A stretch of 64,000 nucleotides of DNA from Tepidiforma bonchosmolovskayae (GCF_008838325.1 NZ_CP042829.1:2480001-2544000); one strand, 5' to 3'. Numbered from the stretch's first letter, positions 54,704 through 63,975 are shown. Made by a program: numbers and translations. Notes: generated from the sequence alone by a model not told the origin.

Positions 54704-56659
54704 ATGCTGTTCCTCGCTGCCGAGCCTGCTGCTGCCTCGACGCCCACCATCGACCAGGCCGTGCTCTGGGCGATCATCGCCTGCCCGCTTGTCGCCTGGG
54801 CGCTCATCGCGATCTACCTCCGGAAGCTCCCGGCGATCGCCGGCTACGCGGCCATCCTCGGCATCGGCGCCGCAATGGTCCTCAGCTACGTCACGCTCTT
54901 CAACGTCATTGATGCCGACGGCGGTGTCGCGAAGTACACCCACGAGTGGTTCACGGCCGGCGACCTCGCGGTCCCGCTCGGCGTCCGGGTCGACGGCCTG
55001 ACCGCAGTCATGCTCGTCGTGGTCACCACAGTGGCCTTCCTCGTGCAGGTCTACTCAACCGGCTACATGGCCGGCGACCCCGGCTACGGGCGGTATTTCG
55101 CCCATATGTGTCTCTTCACGACCTCGATGCTGGGGCTGGTGCTCGCCGACAACCTCTTCCAGATGTTCGTCTTCTGGGAGCTTGTGGGCCTCTGCTCCTA
55201 CCTGCTCATCGGGTTCTGGTTCCACAAACCGAGCGCCGCTGCCGCCGCCAAGAAGGCGTTCATCGTCACCCGCATCGGCGACCTCGGCCTGCTCGCCGCG
55301 CTGCTCCTTATCTGGACGCGGGCCGAGACGTTCGACGTCACGGCCATCCAGGAGTGGGCTGCAAGCGGTGAAGCGAAGAGCACCATCGTCACGCTCTTTG
55401 CCCTCGGTCTCTTCGCCGGCGCCGCCGGCAAGTCGGCGCAGTTCCCGCTCCACGTCTGGTTGCCGGACGCAATGGAGGGCCCTACGCCCGTTTCCGCACT
55501 CATCCATGCAGCGACGATGGTCGCCGCCGGCGTCTACCTCGTTGCGCGCTTCTTCCCGGTGTTCGAAGCGTCGACCGATGCTGCTAACGTCGTCGCCTGG
55601 ATCGGCGCCATCACCGCGCTCCTCGCCGCGACCATCGCACTGGTCCAGACCGACCTCAAGCGGGTGCTTGCCTATTCGACCGTATCGCAGCTCGGCTACA
55701 TGATGCTGTCGCTCGGCGCGCTCGGCTACGTCGCGGCGATCTTCCACCTCTTCACCCATGCCTTTTTCAAGGCGCTCCTCTTCCTCGGCAGCGGCTCTGT
55801 CAACCACGCCACGAACACGTTCGACATGCGCAAGATGGGCGGTCTGCGGAAGGCCATGCCGGTGACCTACTGGACCTTCGTCATCGGCTCGCTCTCGCTT
55901 GCCGGGATCTTTCCCCTCGCCGGTTTCTGGTCGAAGGACGAAATCCTGCTCGACGCCTGGCGGCATGACCGGGCGCTTTGGGCGATTGGCGCAGTCGTCG
56001 CCTTCATGACCGCGTTCTACATGTTCCGGGCCATCTTCCTCACCTTCCACGGCACGTACAAAGGGGGCGAGCCCGTCGACCACCACGACCCGGACAACCA
56101 TTTCCATGGCGACCCGGCCCACCCGCACGAGTCGCCCTGGTCGATGAAGGGCCCGCTCATCGTCCTGGCCATCCCCTCAATCGCCGCCGGGTGGTTCGCC
56201 TACGACCACATGTTCAAGGACTTCATCGAGGCTGCGCTGCCCGAGGCCGGCCACCACGGCAGCACCTTTGAGCTGGGTATCGCCGTCTCATCGACGATCG
56301 TTGCGCTCGCCGGCATCGGCACTGCCTACGCCATCTACATCCGCCGCTGGGTCGATTCGGCGTCCATCCGCGCCACCTTCGCACCGCTTGCCATCATCTT
56401 CGAGCGCAAGTACTTCCTGGATGACCTGTACGAAGGGCTGTTCGTCCGGCGCATCTTTTACGGCGGCTGGTGCCGCCTGCTCGAAACGTTCGACCGGCGG
56501 GTCGTCGACGGCATCGTCAACGGCACCGGCCAGGTCGGCCGCCTCGCGAGCGATCGCCTGCGCGCCATCCAGGTCGGCGAGGTGCAGTCGTACGGGCTGG
56601 GCGTGGCTGCCGGCGTGATCGTTATCTTCATCGCCGTCATCGTGGCGAATCCCCTCTAG
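54704..56659 (+). CDS. nuoL: NADH-quinone oxidoreductase subunit L
   Basis: NuoL is the terminal antiporter-like subunit of complex I with the long lateral helix. The 651-residue protein shows the signature VGLCSYLLIGFWFHKPSAAAAAKKAFIVTRIGDLGLL near residue 160, KSAQFPLHVWLPDAMEGPTPVSALIHAATMVAAGVYLVARFFPVF near 244, TDLKRVLAYSTVSQLGYMMLSLGALGY near 318 and FWSKDEILLDAW near 407. The C-terminal helices after about 540 form the lateral segment. A His/Asp-rich cytoplasmic loop (DHHDPDNHFHGDPAHPHE) lies near 455. ATG at 54704 follows the small gene by 3 nt. nuoM follows with GGAGG at 56659-56663. Confidence 0.96.
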   Translation: MLFLAAEPAAASTPTIDQAVLWAIIACPLVAWALIAIYLRKLPAIAGYAAILGIGAAMVLSYVTLFNVIDADGGVAKYTHEWFTAGDLAVPLGVRVDGLTAVMLVVVTTVAFLVQVYSTGYMAGDPGYGRYFAHMCLFTTSMLGLVLADNLFQMFVFWELVGLCSYLLIGFWFHKPSAAAAAKKAFIVTRIGDLGLLAALLLIWTRAETFDVTAIQEWAASGEAKSTIVTLFALGLFAGAAGKSAQFPLHVWLPDAMEGPTPVSALIHAATMVAAGVYLVARFFPVFEASTDAANVVAWIGAITALLAATIALVQTDLKRVLAYSTVSQLGYMMLSLGALGYVAAIFHLFTHAFFKALLFLGSGSVNHATNTFDMRKMGGLRKAMPVTYWTFVIGSLSLAGIFPLAGFWSKDEILLDAWRHDRALWAIGAVVAFMTAFYMFRAIFLTFHGTYKGGEPVDHHDPDNHFHGDPAHPHESPWSMKGPLIVLAIPSIAAGWFAYDHMFKDFIEAALPEAGHHGSTFELGIAVSSTIVALAGIGTAYAIYIRRWVDSASIRATFAPLAIIFERKYFLDDLYEGLFVRRIFYGGWCRLLETFDRRVVDGIVNGTGQVGRLASDRLRAIQVGEVQSYGLGVAAGVIVIFIAVIVANPL

Positions 56660-56668
56660 GAGGCCGTG

Positions 56669-58132
56669 GTGGAACTGAGCATTCTCATCTTCCTGCCCGC
56701 CATCGCGGCTGCCGTCATCCTGCTGCTCCCCCAGCGGCTCGAGCAGAACGCGAAGTGGGTGGCCCTCGTGACCGCCGCAGCGATGTTCGCGCTCTCAGTC
56801 CAGCTCTTCTTCCGGTTCGATACCGGCGCAAGCGGCTACCAGTTCGTTGAACGCCGCTCTTGGGTCGATATCGGCGCCTTCAACCTCCAGTACTTTGTCG
56901 GTGTGGACGGTCTCAGCCTGCCCCTCGTCGTCCTCACCACCTGCCTCACGCTCGCCTCGGTGCTCGTCTCCTTCAGCGTGACGCACCGGCCGCGGGCCTA
57001 CTTCGCCTGTCTGCTCATCCTCGCCAGCTCCGTGGTCGGCGTCTTCGTCTCGCTCGACCTCATGCTCTTCTTCCTCTTTTGGGAGCTCGAGCTCTTCCCG
57101 ATGTACCTCCTCATCTCTATCTGGGGGTCGGGCCGGAAGGAGTACTCAGCAACCAAGTTCGTCCTCTACACCATCGCGGGCTCGGCGTTCATGCTCATCG
57201 GCATCCTGGTCCTCGCCTTCGACGCGCGGACGTTCGACATTGAGCAGCTCGCCGCGGCGGAGTTCCGCGACACCCTCCTCCCGCTCGGCTGGGTTTTCTT
57301 CTTCCTCTTCATTGGGTTCGCGGTCAAGCTCCCCATCGTGCCGCTCCACACCTGGCTGCCCGATGCCCACAGCGATGCCCCGACAGCGGTCTCCGTCATG
57401 CTTGCCGGCGTGCTCCTGAAGATGGGCGGCTACGGCATCATCCGGCTCTGCGTCACGCTCATGCCCGAGGTCGCCCACGACTGGGATGCCTGGATGGCCG
57501 GCATCGGCGCCTTCAGCGTGCTCTACGGCGGGTTCATCACCCTCCGGCAGACCGACGTGAAGCGGCTCATCGCCTACTCCTCGGTCTCGCACATGGGCCT
57601 CGTCCTGCTCGGCATCGGCGCGCTCGGCTCGACGGGCCTGACCGGCGCGACCTACCAGATGCTCGCCCACGGGCTCATCACCGGCCTGATGTTCGTCATG
57701 ATCGGCCTGATGTACGAGCGCACCCACACGCGCGACATCGCGCGCCTCGGCGGCCTCGCCCGGCAGATGCCGCTCATCGCGACGGGGATGGTCTTCGCCG
57801 GCATGGCGTCGCTCGGGCTCCCGGCACTGGCAGGGTTCATCGCCGAGGTCACGGTCTTCCTTGGCACGTTCCAGCGCTTCGAGTGGGCGGTCATTGCGTC
57901 GATCTTCGGCGTGGTGCTTTCGGCCGGCTACATCCTCTGGATGCTCCAGCGGGTGATGTTCGGCCCCGTGAGGCACGAGTGGGATGAACTCCACGACCAG
58001 CGCCACTGGTGGGAGCACACGGTTGTCGCCGGGCTCGCGGCGCTCGTGATCCTCCTCGGCGTCTATCCCTCGCTCATCATGAACGTCATCGAACCCGCGA
58101 TGACCACGCTCGCTGAGAGGTTGCAGGTATGA
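56669..58132 (+). CDS. nuoM: NADH-quinone oxidoreductase subunit M
   Basis: NuoM is an antiporter-like proton-pumping subunit of complex I. The 487-residue protein shows FNLQYFVGVDGLSLPLVVLTTCLT near residue 72, LLFFLFWELELFPMYLLISIWGSGRKEYSATKFVLYTIAGSAFMLIG near 130 (with the membrane Glu), KLPIVPLHTWLPDAHSDAPTAVSVMLAGVLLKMGGYG near 222 and TDVKRLIAYSSVSHMGLVLLG near 292. GTG at 56669 is 5 nt after GGAGG; the GTG at 56666 is too close. The stop overlaps nuoN by 4 nt. Confidence 0.96.
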   Translation: MELSILIFLPAIAAAVILLLPQRLEQNAKWVALVTAAAMFALSVQLFFRFDTGASGYQFVERRSWVDIGAFNLQYFVGVDGLSLPLVVLTTCLTLASVLVSFSVTHRPRAYFACLLILASSVVGVFVSLDLMLFFLFWELELFPMYLLISIWGSGRKEYSATKFVLYTIAGSAFMLIGILVLAFDARTFDIEQLAAAEFRDTLLPLGWVFFFLFIGFAVKLPIVPLHTWLPDAHSDAPTAVSVMLAGVLLKMGGYGIIRLCVTLMPEVAHDWDAWMAGIGAFSVLYGGFITLRQTDVKRLIAYSSVSHMGLVLLGIGALGSTGLTGATYQMLAHGLITGLMFVMIGLMYERTHTRDIARLGGLARQMPLIATGMVFAGMASLGLPALAGFIAEVTVFLGTFQRFEWAVIASIFGVVLSAGYILWMLQRVMFGPVRHEWDELHDQRHWWEHTVVAGLAALVILLGVYPSLIMNVIEPAMTTLAERLQV

Positions 58133-59586
58133 ACGGAATCGACGTCCTTGGGCCGCAGCTGAGCGTGCTCGTCGCGGCTGGCGTCGTCCTCGTCGCCGAT
58201 GCGCTGTTCCCCGGCCAGCGCCGCATCCTCCCGTTTCTCGCCCTCGCTGGTCTTTTGACTGCTGCCCTCTGGACCACCTCCTGGGTGGGGCGCGGCGACT
58301 ACCAGACCGTGTTTCACGGCACCATCGCACTCGACCGGTACGCGGTGTTCTTCCAGTACGTCTTTGCGGGGGTCACGGCCACGGTCATTCTCGCCTCGAT
58401 CGACTGGGTTAGCCGGGAAGGGCGCCGGCAGGGCGAGTACTACGCGCTCGTCCTCACTGTCTGTGGCGGCCTGATGTTCCTCGCCGGCGCGCGGGACCTC
58501 ATTACCATCTTCATCGCTCTCGAACTCTCGTCGATCCCGCAGTACATCCTCGCCGGCTGGGGCAAGGACTCGAAGTCGAGCGAGGCCGGCCTGAAGTACC
58601 TTCTCCTCGGCGCCATCGCTTCGTCGCTGCTCCTCTACGGCATGGCGCTGCTCTACGGCGTGACCGGCACCACGCTCCTTTCGGGGATCGCCGATGCCAT
58701 CGCCGCCGACGGTGAGTCGTACCGCGGTCTCCTCATCGTCGCGATGACGCTGCTCATCGCCGGGTTCGGCTTCAAGATGGCCGTGGTGCCGTTCCAGATG
58801 TGGGTGCCGGACGTCTACCAGGGCGCACCGACCCCGGTCGCCGCCTTCCTCTCGGTCGGCTCAAAGGCTGCCGCGTTCGCGGTTGCTACCCGCGTCTTCT
58901 TCGAAGCGCTCGGCGCCGACTTCCTGCGCGACGACTGGTCGATGATCTTCGCCGTCATCGCCGCCGTGTCGATGACCCTCGGTAATCTGATGGCCATCGT
59001 CCAGTCCGACATCAAGCGGATGCTCGGGTATTCGTCGATCGCCCAGGCCGGCAACTTCCTGGTTGGGCTGGCGGCCATCTCTGTCGCCGGTGAAGAGTTC
59101 ACCCTCGGCGCGAGCGGGGTCCTCCTCTTCGTCGCAGCCTACGCCTTCACGAACCTGGGCGCCTTCGTGGCCGTGATCGCTATCTCGCAGCGCATCAACT
59201 CGGACCGCATCGCCGACTACGCAGGGATGTGGAAGGTATCCCCCTTCCTGGCGCTCGGCCTGGCATTCTGCCTCGTCTCGCTCACCGGCATCCCCCCTAC
59301 CGTCGGCTTCTGGGCAAAGCTGTACATCTTCAACGCGGCCGTCCGCGCCGACCTGGTCTGGCTGGTCATCATCGGCGTCCTGAACAGCGTCATCTCCGCC
59401 TACTACTACCTTGGCGTCGTGCGGGTGATGTTCCTCGGCGAACCGGGCACCGAACAGCGGTTCCGGGCTTCGCCCTCCATCGCCGTCGCCATGGCGGCCA
59501 CCGCGCTCGGTGTCCTCGTCTTCGGCATCGTTCCGATGCCGCTCATGTCTGCGGCGCGCGACGCCGTCGAAATCTTCGCCCGCTAG
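58129..59586 (+). CDS. nuoN: NADH-quinone oxidoreductase subunit N
   Basis: NuoN is the third antiporter-like subunit of complex I. The 485-residue protein shows FIALELSSIPQYILAGWGKDSKSSEAGLKYLLLGAIASSLLLYGMALLYG near residue 125, FGFKMAVVPFQMWVPDVYQGAPTPVAAFLSVGSKAAAFAVATR near 207, SDIKRMLGYSSIAQAGNFLVGL near 290 and TGIPPTVGFWAKLYIFNAAVRA near 385. ATG at 58129 overlaps nuoM. It closes the operon; ybeY begins 2 nt after the stop, so the following genes may be read through. Confidence 0.95.
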   Translation: MNGIDVLGPQLSVLVAAGVVLVADALFPGQRRILPFLALAGLLTAALWTTSWVGRGDYQTVFHGTIALDRYAVFFQYVFAGVTATVILASIDWVSREGRRQGEYYALVLTVCGGLMFLAGARDLITIFIALELSSIPQYILAGWGKDSKSSEAGLKYLLLGAIASSLLLYGMALLYGVTGTTLLSGIADAIAADGESYRGLLIVAMTLLIAGFGFKMAVVPFQMWVPDVYQGAPTPVAAFLSVGSKAAAFAVATRVFFEALGADFLRDDWSMIFAVIAAVSMTLGNLMAIVQSDIKRMLGYSSIAQAGNFLVGLAAISVAGEEFTLGASGVLLFVAAYAFTNLGAFVAVIAISQRINSDRIADYAGMWKVSPFLALGLAFCLVSLTGIPPTVGFWAKLYIFNAAVRADLVWLVIIGVLNSVISAYYYLGVVRVMFLGEPGTEQRFRASPSIAVAMAATALGVLVFGIVPMPLMSAARDAVEIFAR

Positions 59587-59588
59587 CC

Positions 59589-60065
59589 GTGTCGGACGAG
59601 GTCCCGTACGACATCTCGGTCGAAGTGGTCGTCGATGCGCCCGACGTGGATGTCGACGCACTCTACCGGCTCGCTGCCGACGTCATGGCCGGCGAATCCG
59701 TCGAACCCGGCACAGCGCTCGCCATCCTGATTACCGACGACGAAGAGATCCGGCGGCTCAACGCCCAGTTCCTCGGCATCGATGAGCCGACCGACGTCCT
59801 CTCCTTCCCGGACGAGCCGGGCGACTTCGTCGAGGCCGTGCCTGGCGAGCCGCTCCTCGGTGATATCGCCATCTCCATCGATACGGCCCGGCGGCAGGCC
59901 GAACAGATCGGCCATCCGCTCGCGGCGGAACTCGCCCACCTGCTGGTCCACGGCATCCTCCACCTCTGCGGCTACGACCACGTCAACAGCCCGGAGGAAG
60001 AGGCGGCGATGCGGGCCCGCGAGGAGCACTACCTCGGCGAACTCGGTCACCTGCACCGCCACTGA
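59589..60065 (+). CDS. ybeY: endoribonuclease YbeY (16S rRNA maturation)
   Basis: YbeY is a single-strand endoribonuclease needed for 16S rRNA 3' end maturation and ribosome quality control. The 158-residue protein has the ILITDDEEIRRLNAQFLGIDEPTDVLSFPDEPG region near residue 46 and the zinc site HLLVHGILHLCGYDH near 117, in which three His coordinate the metal, and the C-terminal MRAREEHYL. GTG at 59589 lies 2 nt after the nuoN stop. It starts a run of housekeeping genes with dnaX 63 nt downstream. Confidence 0.95.
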   Translation: MSDEVPYDISVEVVVDAPDVDVDALYRLAADVMAGESVEPGTALAILITDDEEIRRLNAQFLGIDEPTDVLSFPDEPGDFVEAVPGEPLLGDIAISIDTARRQAEQIGHPLAAELAHLLVHGILHLCGYDHVNSPEEEAAMRAREEHYLGELGHLHRH

Positions 60066-60128
60066 CCCGGCCATGCCGGCGTGGCACACCTGTTCTATAC
60101 TCAGGGTACCCCGCGGACAGGAACGCTC

Positions 60129-61631
60129 GTGCTCTACGGTAAGTGGCGGCCTAAGGGCTTCGCAGAAGTCGTCGGACAGGACCACATCGTTCGCACCCTC
60201 AAGAACGCGCTCGCGACCGGGCAGGTCGCCCACGCCTACCTGTTCAGCGGGCCGCGCGGTACCGGCAAGACGACGACCGCGCGCATCCTCGCCCGGGCCG
60301 TCAACTGCCGCCAGCTCCGCGATGGCGAGCCCTGCAACGAGTGCGATGCCTGCCGGGCCATCCTCTCCGGTTCCGCACTCGACCTGATCGAAATGGACGC
60401 CGCCAGCAACCGCGGCATCGACGACGTCCGGGAGCTGCGCGAGAAGATCGCCTACGCCCCGTCCGACCTCGCCCGCAAGGTCTACCTCCTCGACGAAGTG
60501 CACATGCTCACCGAGGGCGCGTTCAACGCCCTCCTCAAGACGCTCGAGGAACCCCCGCCCCACGCCATCTTCATCCTTGCCACCACCGACCTCCACAAGG
60601 TCCCGGCGACCATCATCTCCCGCTGCCAGCGGTACGACTTCCACCGGGTGCCGAACGACGCCATCGTCGAACGGCTCGCCTACATCTGCGAGCAGGAAGG
60701 GGTCAAGGTGCCCCGGGAGGGCCTCCTCGCGATCGCTGTCCAGTCGCGGGGCGGCCTCCGCGACGCCATCACGATGCTCGAGCAGGTCATCGCCCGCTAC
60801 GGCGCTGCACCGACCCTCGACGATGTCCGTGCGGCGCTCGGGCAGGTCCACGACAGCCGCGTGGCCGGTCTCGTCCGCGCGCTGCTCGAATCCGACCTCG
60901 CCAGCGCGCTCGACATCGCCCGGTCGGTCGCCGATGACGGCCTCGACATCGCCCGGTTCACCCGCGGCGTAATCGACGTCATCCGCGAGCTGCTCGCCGC
61001 TGTGCTGCGCGACGGCACAGCGGGCCGCCCGGACGACCTCGTCGAACTCGCCCGCTCGCGGGCCGATGCGGTGCCGGTGCTGGTGCAGGCGCTCTCGGAA
61101 CTCGCACGGGCTGACTTCCGCCTCGACCCCGCCAGCCCGGTGCCGCTCGAAGTCGCCTGCGCAGCCGCCATCCTCGGACCCGCCGCACCCTCCCCGCAGG
61201 CCTCTGCCGCTCCGGCGACCCCGAGCCCGGCCGCCGCTGCGCCGGCGCGGTCGGCTGCGGCGGCCCAGCCCGCCGCCGACCAGCGCACCGCGGCCCTCAG
61301 CCGCGAGGAACGGTTCGCACGCGACCTCTACGAACACTGCAAGATGGTGAACCCGTCGCTCGCGATGTGGCTGAACGGCTCCTTCGAGGTCCTCCAGATG
61401 GACGGCGATGAGCTCGTGCTCGGCTTCCAGCGGAAGATGCCCCTCGAGAAGGTCGACACCGCCTGCCGGCCGATGGTCGAGCAGCAGGCGGCGGCCATCC
61501 TCGGGCGCGAAGTGCGCCTCACCGTGAAGCTCATCGAGGGCCCCAGCCAGCCCCGGCGGGAGCCCCGGCGCGGTCACCTCGCCGAAGCTGCGAAAGCAAT
61601 GGGCGGCCAGCCCGTCAGAAAGGACTCCTGA
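60129..61631 (+). CDS. dnaX: DNA polymerase III subunits gamma/tau
   Basis: DnaX is the ATPase of the clamp loader that places the sliding clamp on DNA. The 500-residue protein starts (M)LYGKWRPKGFAEVVGQDHIV, the canonical DnaX N-terminus. It shows the P-loop GPRGTGKTTTARILA near residue 43, zinc ligands NC-RQLRDGEPCNECDAC near 59, LDEVHMLTEGAFNALLKTLEEPP near 119 and the Ala/Pro-rich linker (355-400) to a tau-type C-terminal domain. The start is GTG at 60129 with CAGGAA (60118-60123); an ATG is not available near it. I see no slippery A-run for a gamma product. ybaB follows as ATGG overlapping the stop by 1 nt, a widely conserved dnaX-ybaB-recR order. Confidence 0.95.
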   Translation: MLYGKWRPKGFAEVVGQDHIVRTLKNALATGQVAHAYLFSGPRGTGKTTTARILARAVNCRQLRDGEPCNECDACRAILSGSALDLIEMDAASNRGIDDVRELREKIAYAPSDLARKVYLLDEVHMLTEGAFNALLKTLEEPPPHAIFILATTDLHKVPATIISRCQRYDFHRVPNDAIVERLAYICEQEGVKVPREGLLAIAVQSRGGLRDAITMLEQVIARYGAAPTLDDVRAALGQVHDSRVAGLVRALLESDLASALDIARSVADDGLDIARFTRGVIDVIRELLAAVLRDGTAGRPDDLVELARSRADAVPVLVQALSELARADFRLDPASPVPLEVACAAAILGPAAPSPQASAAPATPSPAAAAPARSAAAAQPAADQRTAALSREERFARDLYEHCKMVNPSLAMWLNGSFEVLQMDGDELVLGFQRKMPLEKVDTACRPMVEQQAAAILGREVRLTVKLIEGPSQPRREPRRGHLAEAAKAMGGQPVRKDS

Positions 61632-61999
61632 TGGCAAAAGGTAGCGGGAACAACCGGTATCTCCGCCGTGCCGGCGGCGGGCTCCCCGGCCGCAGCTCCA
61701 TGGGCGGCGGCAACGCCCTCGCACAGGCGCAGGAGCTGCTTGCAAAGGCCCAGGCAGAACTCGCTGCGGCAACGGTCGAAGGCACGGCCGGCGGCGGCGC
61801 CGTCCGGGTCACCATGTCCGGCGAGCAGAAGATCCTCGGGATCCGGCTTGAGCCGGAAGTCGTCGACCCCGACGATGTCGAACTGCTCCAGGACCTCATC
61901 ATGGCCGCCATCGCTGACGCAACCCAGAAAGCCGCCGAGCTCCAGCAAAAATCCTTCGGGGCCATCACGGGCGGCCTCGGTCTACCCGGCCTCGGCTAG
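61631..61999 (+). CDS. ybaB: YbaB/EbfC family nucleoid-associated protein
   Basis: A 122-residue protein of the YbaB/EbfC family, small dimeric DNA-binding proteins found between dnaX and recR. The core runs from AQAQELLAKAQAELAAATVEGTAGGGAVRVTMSGEQKILGIRLEPEVVDPDDVELLQDLIMAAIADATQKAAELQQKSFGAITGGL, where the E-G-x-x-G-x-G-x-V-x-V pattern and the P-E-V-V-D segment are typical. An extra N-terminal stretch of about 28 residues (GSGNNRYLRRAGGGLPGRSSMGGG) precedes it. ATG at 61631 overlaps the dnaX stop codon by one base. Confidence 0.93.
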   Translation: MAKGSGNNRYLRRAGGGLPGRSSMGGGNALAQAQELLAKAQAELAAATVEGTAGGGAVRVTMSGEQKILGIRLEPEVVDPDDVELLQDLIMAAIADATQKAAELQQKSFGAITGGLGLPGLG

Positions 62000-62008
62000 C
62001 ACACCGCG

Positions 62009-62617
62009 ATGCCCGAATCGCTCGCCACGCCCGAACCGATCCAGCGCCTGATCGAGGCCTTCCACCGCCTGCCCGGGATCGGCCCAAAGTCGGCCCAGAG
62101 GCTCGCCTACCACCTGGTGCGCACCTCACCGCAGGAGGCGGAGAGCCTCGCCCGGGCAATCGTCGAGGCGCGCGAGCGCATCCACTACTGCTCCCGCTGC
62201 GTGAACCTCACTGAGCGCGACCCCTGCGCAGTCTGCGCCGACCCCCGCCGCGACCAATCCACCATCTGCGTCGTCGAACAGCCGCTCGATGTGCTGGCGA
62301 TCGAACGGTCGGGCATCTACCGCGGGGTGTACCACGTCCTCCACGGCATCCTGAACCCGATGGAAGGGATCGGCCCGGAGCACCTGCACATCGACGCCCT
62401 CGTCGCGCGGGTCGCCGGTGGTGACGTGCGGGAAGTCATCATGGCGACGAATCCCAGCCTGGAAGGCGAAGCCACGGTCATGTACATCCAGCGGGTGCTC
62501 GCCCCGCACGGGGTCCGGGTGACCCGCCTCGCCCGCGGTCTGCCCTCGGGCGCCGACCTCGAGTACGCCGATACGATGACGCTCGCCCGCGCGCTCGAGG
62601 GGCGCCAGGAGCTCTAG
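62009..62617 (+). CDS. recR: recombination mediator protein RecR
   Basis: RecR works with RecO (and RecF) to load RecA onto SSB-coated single-stranded DNA. The 202-residue protein has the helix-hairpin-helix RLPGIGPKSAQRLAYHL near residue 20, the zinc finger CSRCVNLTERDPCAVC near 61, the Toprim domain TICVVEQPLDVLAIERSG and HVLHGILNPMEGIGPEHL near 90-120, and the Walker-like C-terminus ADTMTLARALEGRQEL. ATG at 62009 lies 9 nt after ybaB; recO follows after 1 nt. Confidence 0.97.
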   Translation: MPESLATPEPIQRLIEAFHRLPGIGPKSAQRLAYHLVRTSPQEAESLARAIVEARERIHYCSRCVNLTERDPCAVCADPRRDQSTICVVEQPLDVLAIERSGIYRGVYHVLHGILNPMEGIGPEHLHIDALVARVAGGDVREVIMATNPSLEGEATVMYIQRVLAPHGVRVTRLARGLPSGADLEYADTMTLARALEGRQEL

Positions 62618-62618
62618 C

Positions 62619-63380
62619 ATGGCCGGCCGGCCGCCGCGCACAGTCGCCACTGAAGGCGTCGTACTGCGGCGCCGCCCGGCCGGCGATGCCGACGCCATCC
62701 TCGTCCTCCTCACCCCGGGCGAGGGCCGCGTCGATGCTGTCGCCCGCGGCGTGCGCAAGCCCCAGAGCAAACTGCGCGGCCATGTCGAACCGGTGACGCG
62801 CTCCCGGTTCCTGCTCGCCCACGGCCGCTCCCTCGACGTCGTCGCGCAGGCCGAGTCGGTCGATGCCTACCTCGGCATCAAGGCGAACCTTGATGCCCTC
62901 GCCGCCGCCATCTACTGCTGCGAGCTGGCCGAGCGCTTCGCTGCTGAGCGCTCGGCCCAGCCCGACCTCTACCTTTTGCTCGTCGACGTCCTCGACGCCC
63001 TTGCACGCGGGGTGAACCCGGCGCTCGCTGCCCGCTACTTCGAACTGCACCTGCTCGCCGTTTGCGGCTTCGAGCTCCAGGTTGCGGCCTGCGCCAGCTG
63101 CGGCGCCGAACTGCCCGAGGCGGATGCCCTGTTCTCCGCAGCTTCCGGCGGCCTGCTGTGTGCCGCCTGCCGCGTCGAGGTGCCGGGCCGGCTCCTCTCG
63201 GTGCGCGCCCAGAAGGTGCTTCGCTACGCCCGCCGGGCCGGGGTCGATGCCTTTTGCGGCGTGCGCGTCCCGGCCGAGACCGCCGAGGAGGTCCGCGCCG
63301 CCCTCGGCGAAGCGGTGAGGGCAGTCCTCGACGCGGAGCCGCGCTCTGCCCGGTTTTTCGAAACCCTTCCGCCCTCATGA
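62619..63380 (+). CDS. recO: DNA repair protein RecO
   Basis: RecO binds SSB and anneals DNA, loading RecA with RecR. The 253-residue protein has the N-terminal OB fold (ATEGVVLRRRPAGDADAILVLLTPGEGRVDAVARGVRK), a helical middle and the C-terminal zinc module, with Cys pairs CASCGAELPEADAL and LCAACRVE around residues 148-188. ATG at 62619 is 1 nt after the recR stop. The neighbourhood dnaX-ybaB-recR-recO explains how RecOR are made together. Confidence 0.93.
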   Translation: MAGRPPRTVATEGVVLRRRPAGDADAILVLLTPGEGRVDAVARGVRKPQSKLRGHVEPVTRSRFLLAHGRSLDVVAQAESVDAYLGIKANLDALAAAIYCCELAERFAAERSAQPDLYLLLVDVLDALARGVNPALAARYFELHLLAVCGFELQVAACASCGAELPEADALFSAASGGLLCAACRVEVPGRLLSVRAQKVLRYARRAGVDAFCGVRVPAETAEEVRAALGEAVRAVLDAEPRSARFFETLPPS

Positions 63381-63484
63381 ATCGGCGGCCCTCCCGGCGG
63401 CGTACCCTCGGTGCGTGTACAATGCGGCTGCACAGCTGAATCTTGGGCCGACCCGAGAAACCCCTGTCGCTGGAGGAGGGGAGG

Positions 63485-63925
63485 ATGCCCCTGTACGAGT
63501 ACTACTGCGAGCCCTGCAACGGGATTTTTGAGGAGCTTCGCCCAATGCGCGAAGCCAGCGAGCCGGTGCCCTGCCCGGTCTGCTACAAGGACGCGAAGCG
63601 GATCATGCCTACATCGTTCGCGGCGTTCACCTTCCGCGACGGCTATCCGCGTCGCATCCCCGACGACGGCAAGTACTGGCACCTCGGCAAGAAAGTCTCC
63701 CGGCTGGTCACCAGCGCCCGGCCGAACGAACACCCCGAGGTCAACAAGCCGGAACCGAAGAAGCGGAAGACGAAGGGCGAGAAGCAGGAGCTCCAGGACA
63801 TGAAGGAGCTGGCGGCGAAGCGGGAGCTCGTCGACCTGTACGGCAACGAGATCAAGCCCGAGGAAGTCCCCGAAGTCGTCGAGCAGGGCCGGGTGGTCCG
63901 CAAAGGCACGCCCCGCGGACTCTAA
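63485..63925 (+). CDS. FmdB-family zinc-ribbon protein
   Basis: A 146-residue protein with an N-terminal FmdB-type zinc ribbon: MPLYEYYCEPCNGIFEELRPM and VPCPVC give the Cys-x2-Cys/Cys-x2-Cys set near residues 8 and 31. The remainder is highly charged and lacks a recognisable domain, including an Arg/Lys-rich helix EPKKRKTKGEKQELQDMKELAAKRELVDLYG. FmdB-type ribbons are small regulatory or assembly factors; function here is unknown. GGAGG sites at 63472-63482 precede the ATG at 63485. TACAAT (63418-63423) could be its -10 box. A hairpin follows the stop. Confidence 0.8.
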   Translation: MPLYEYYCEPCNGIFEELRPMREASEPVPCPVCYKDAKRIMPTSFAAFTFRDGYPRRIPDDGKYWHLGKKVSRLVTSARPNEHPEVNKPEPKKRKTKGEKQELQDMKELAAKRELVDLYGNEIKPEEVPEVVEQGRVVRKGTPRGL

Positions 63926-63951
63926 CGCCTCGTTGCGTCCCCCAGTCTGCG

Positions 63952-63975
63952 GGCGGAGGCCCGGGCTGCTCCGCC
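63952..63975 (+). terminator. hairpin after the zinc-ribbon gene
   Basis: GGCGGAG (63952-63958) pairs with CTCCGCC (63969-63975); the loop contains GCCCGGGC. It is followed by TTAA without a T-run. It lies 27 nt after the stop at 63925 and is the last structured element in the window. Confidence 0.45.

Noticed and set aside
60129-61631. Programmed frameshift for a gamma form of DnaX
   Set aside because: No A-rich slippery heptamer followed by a stem is visible; the whole frame is open to the tau-type end.
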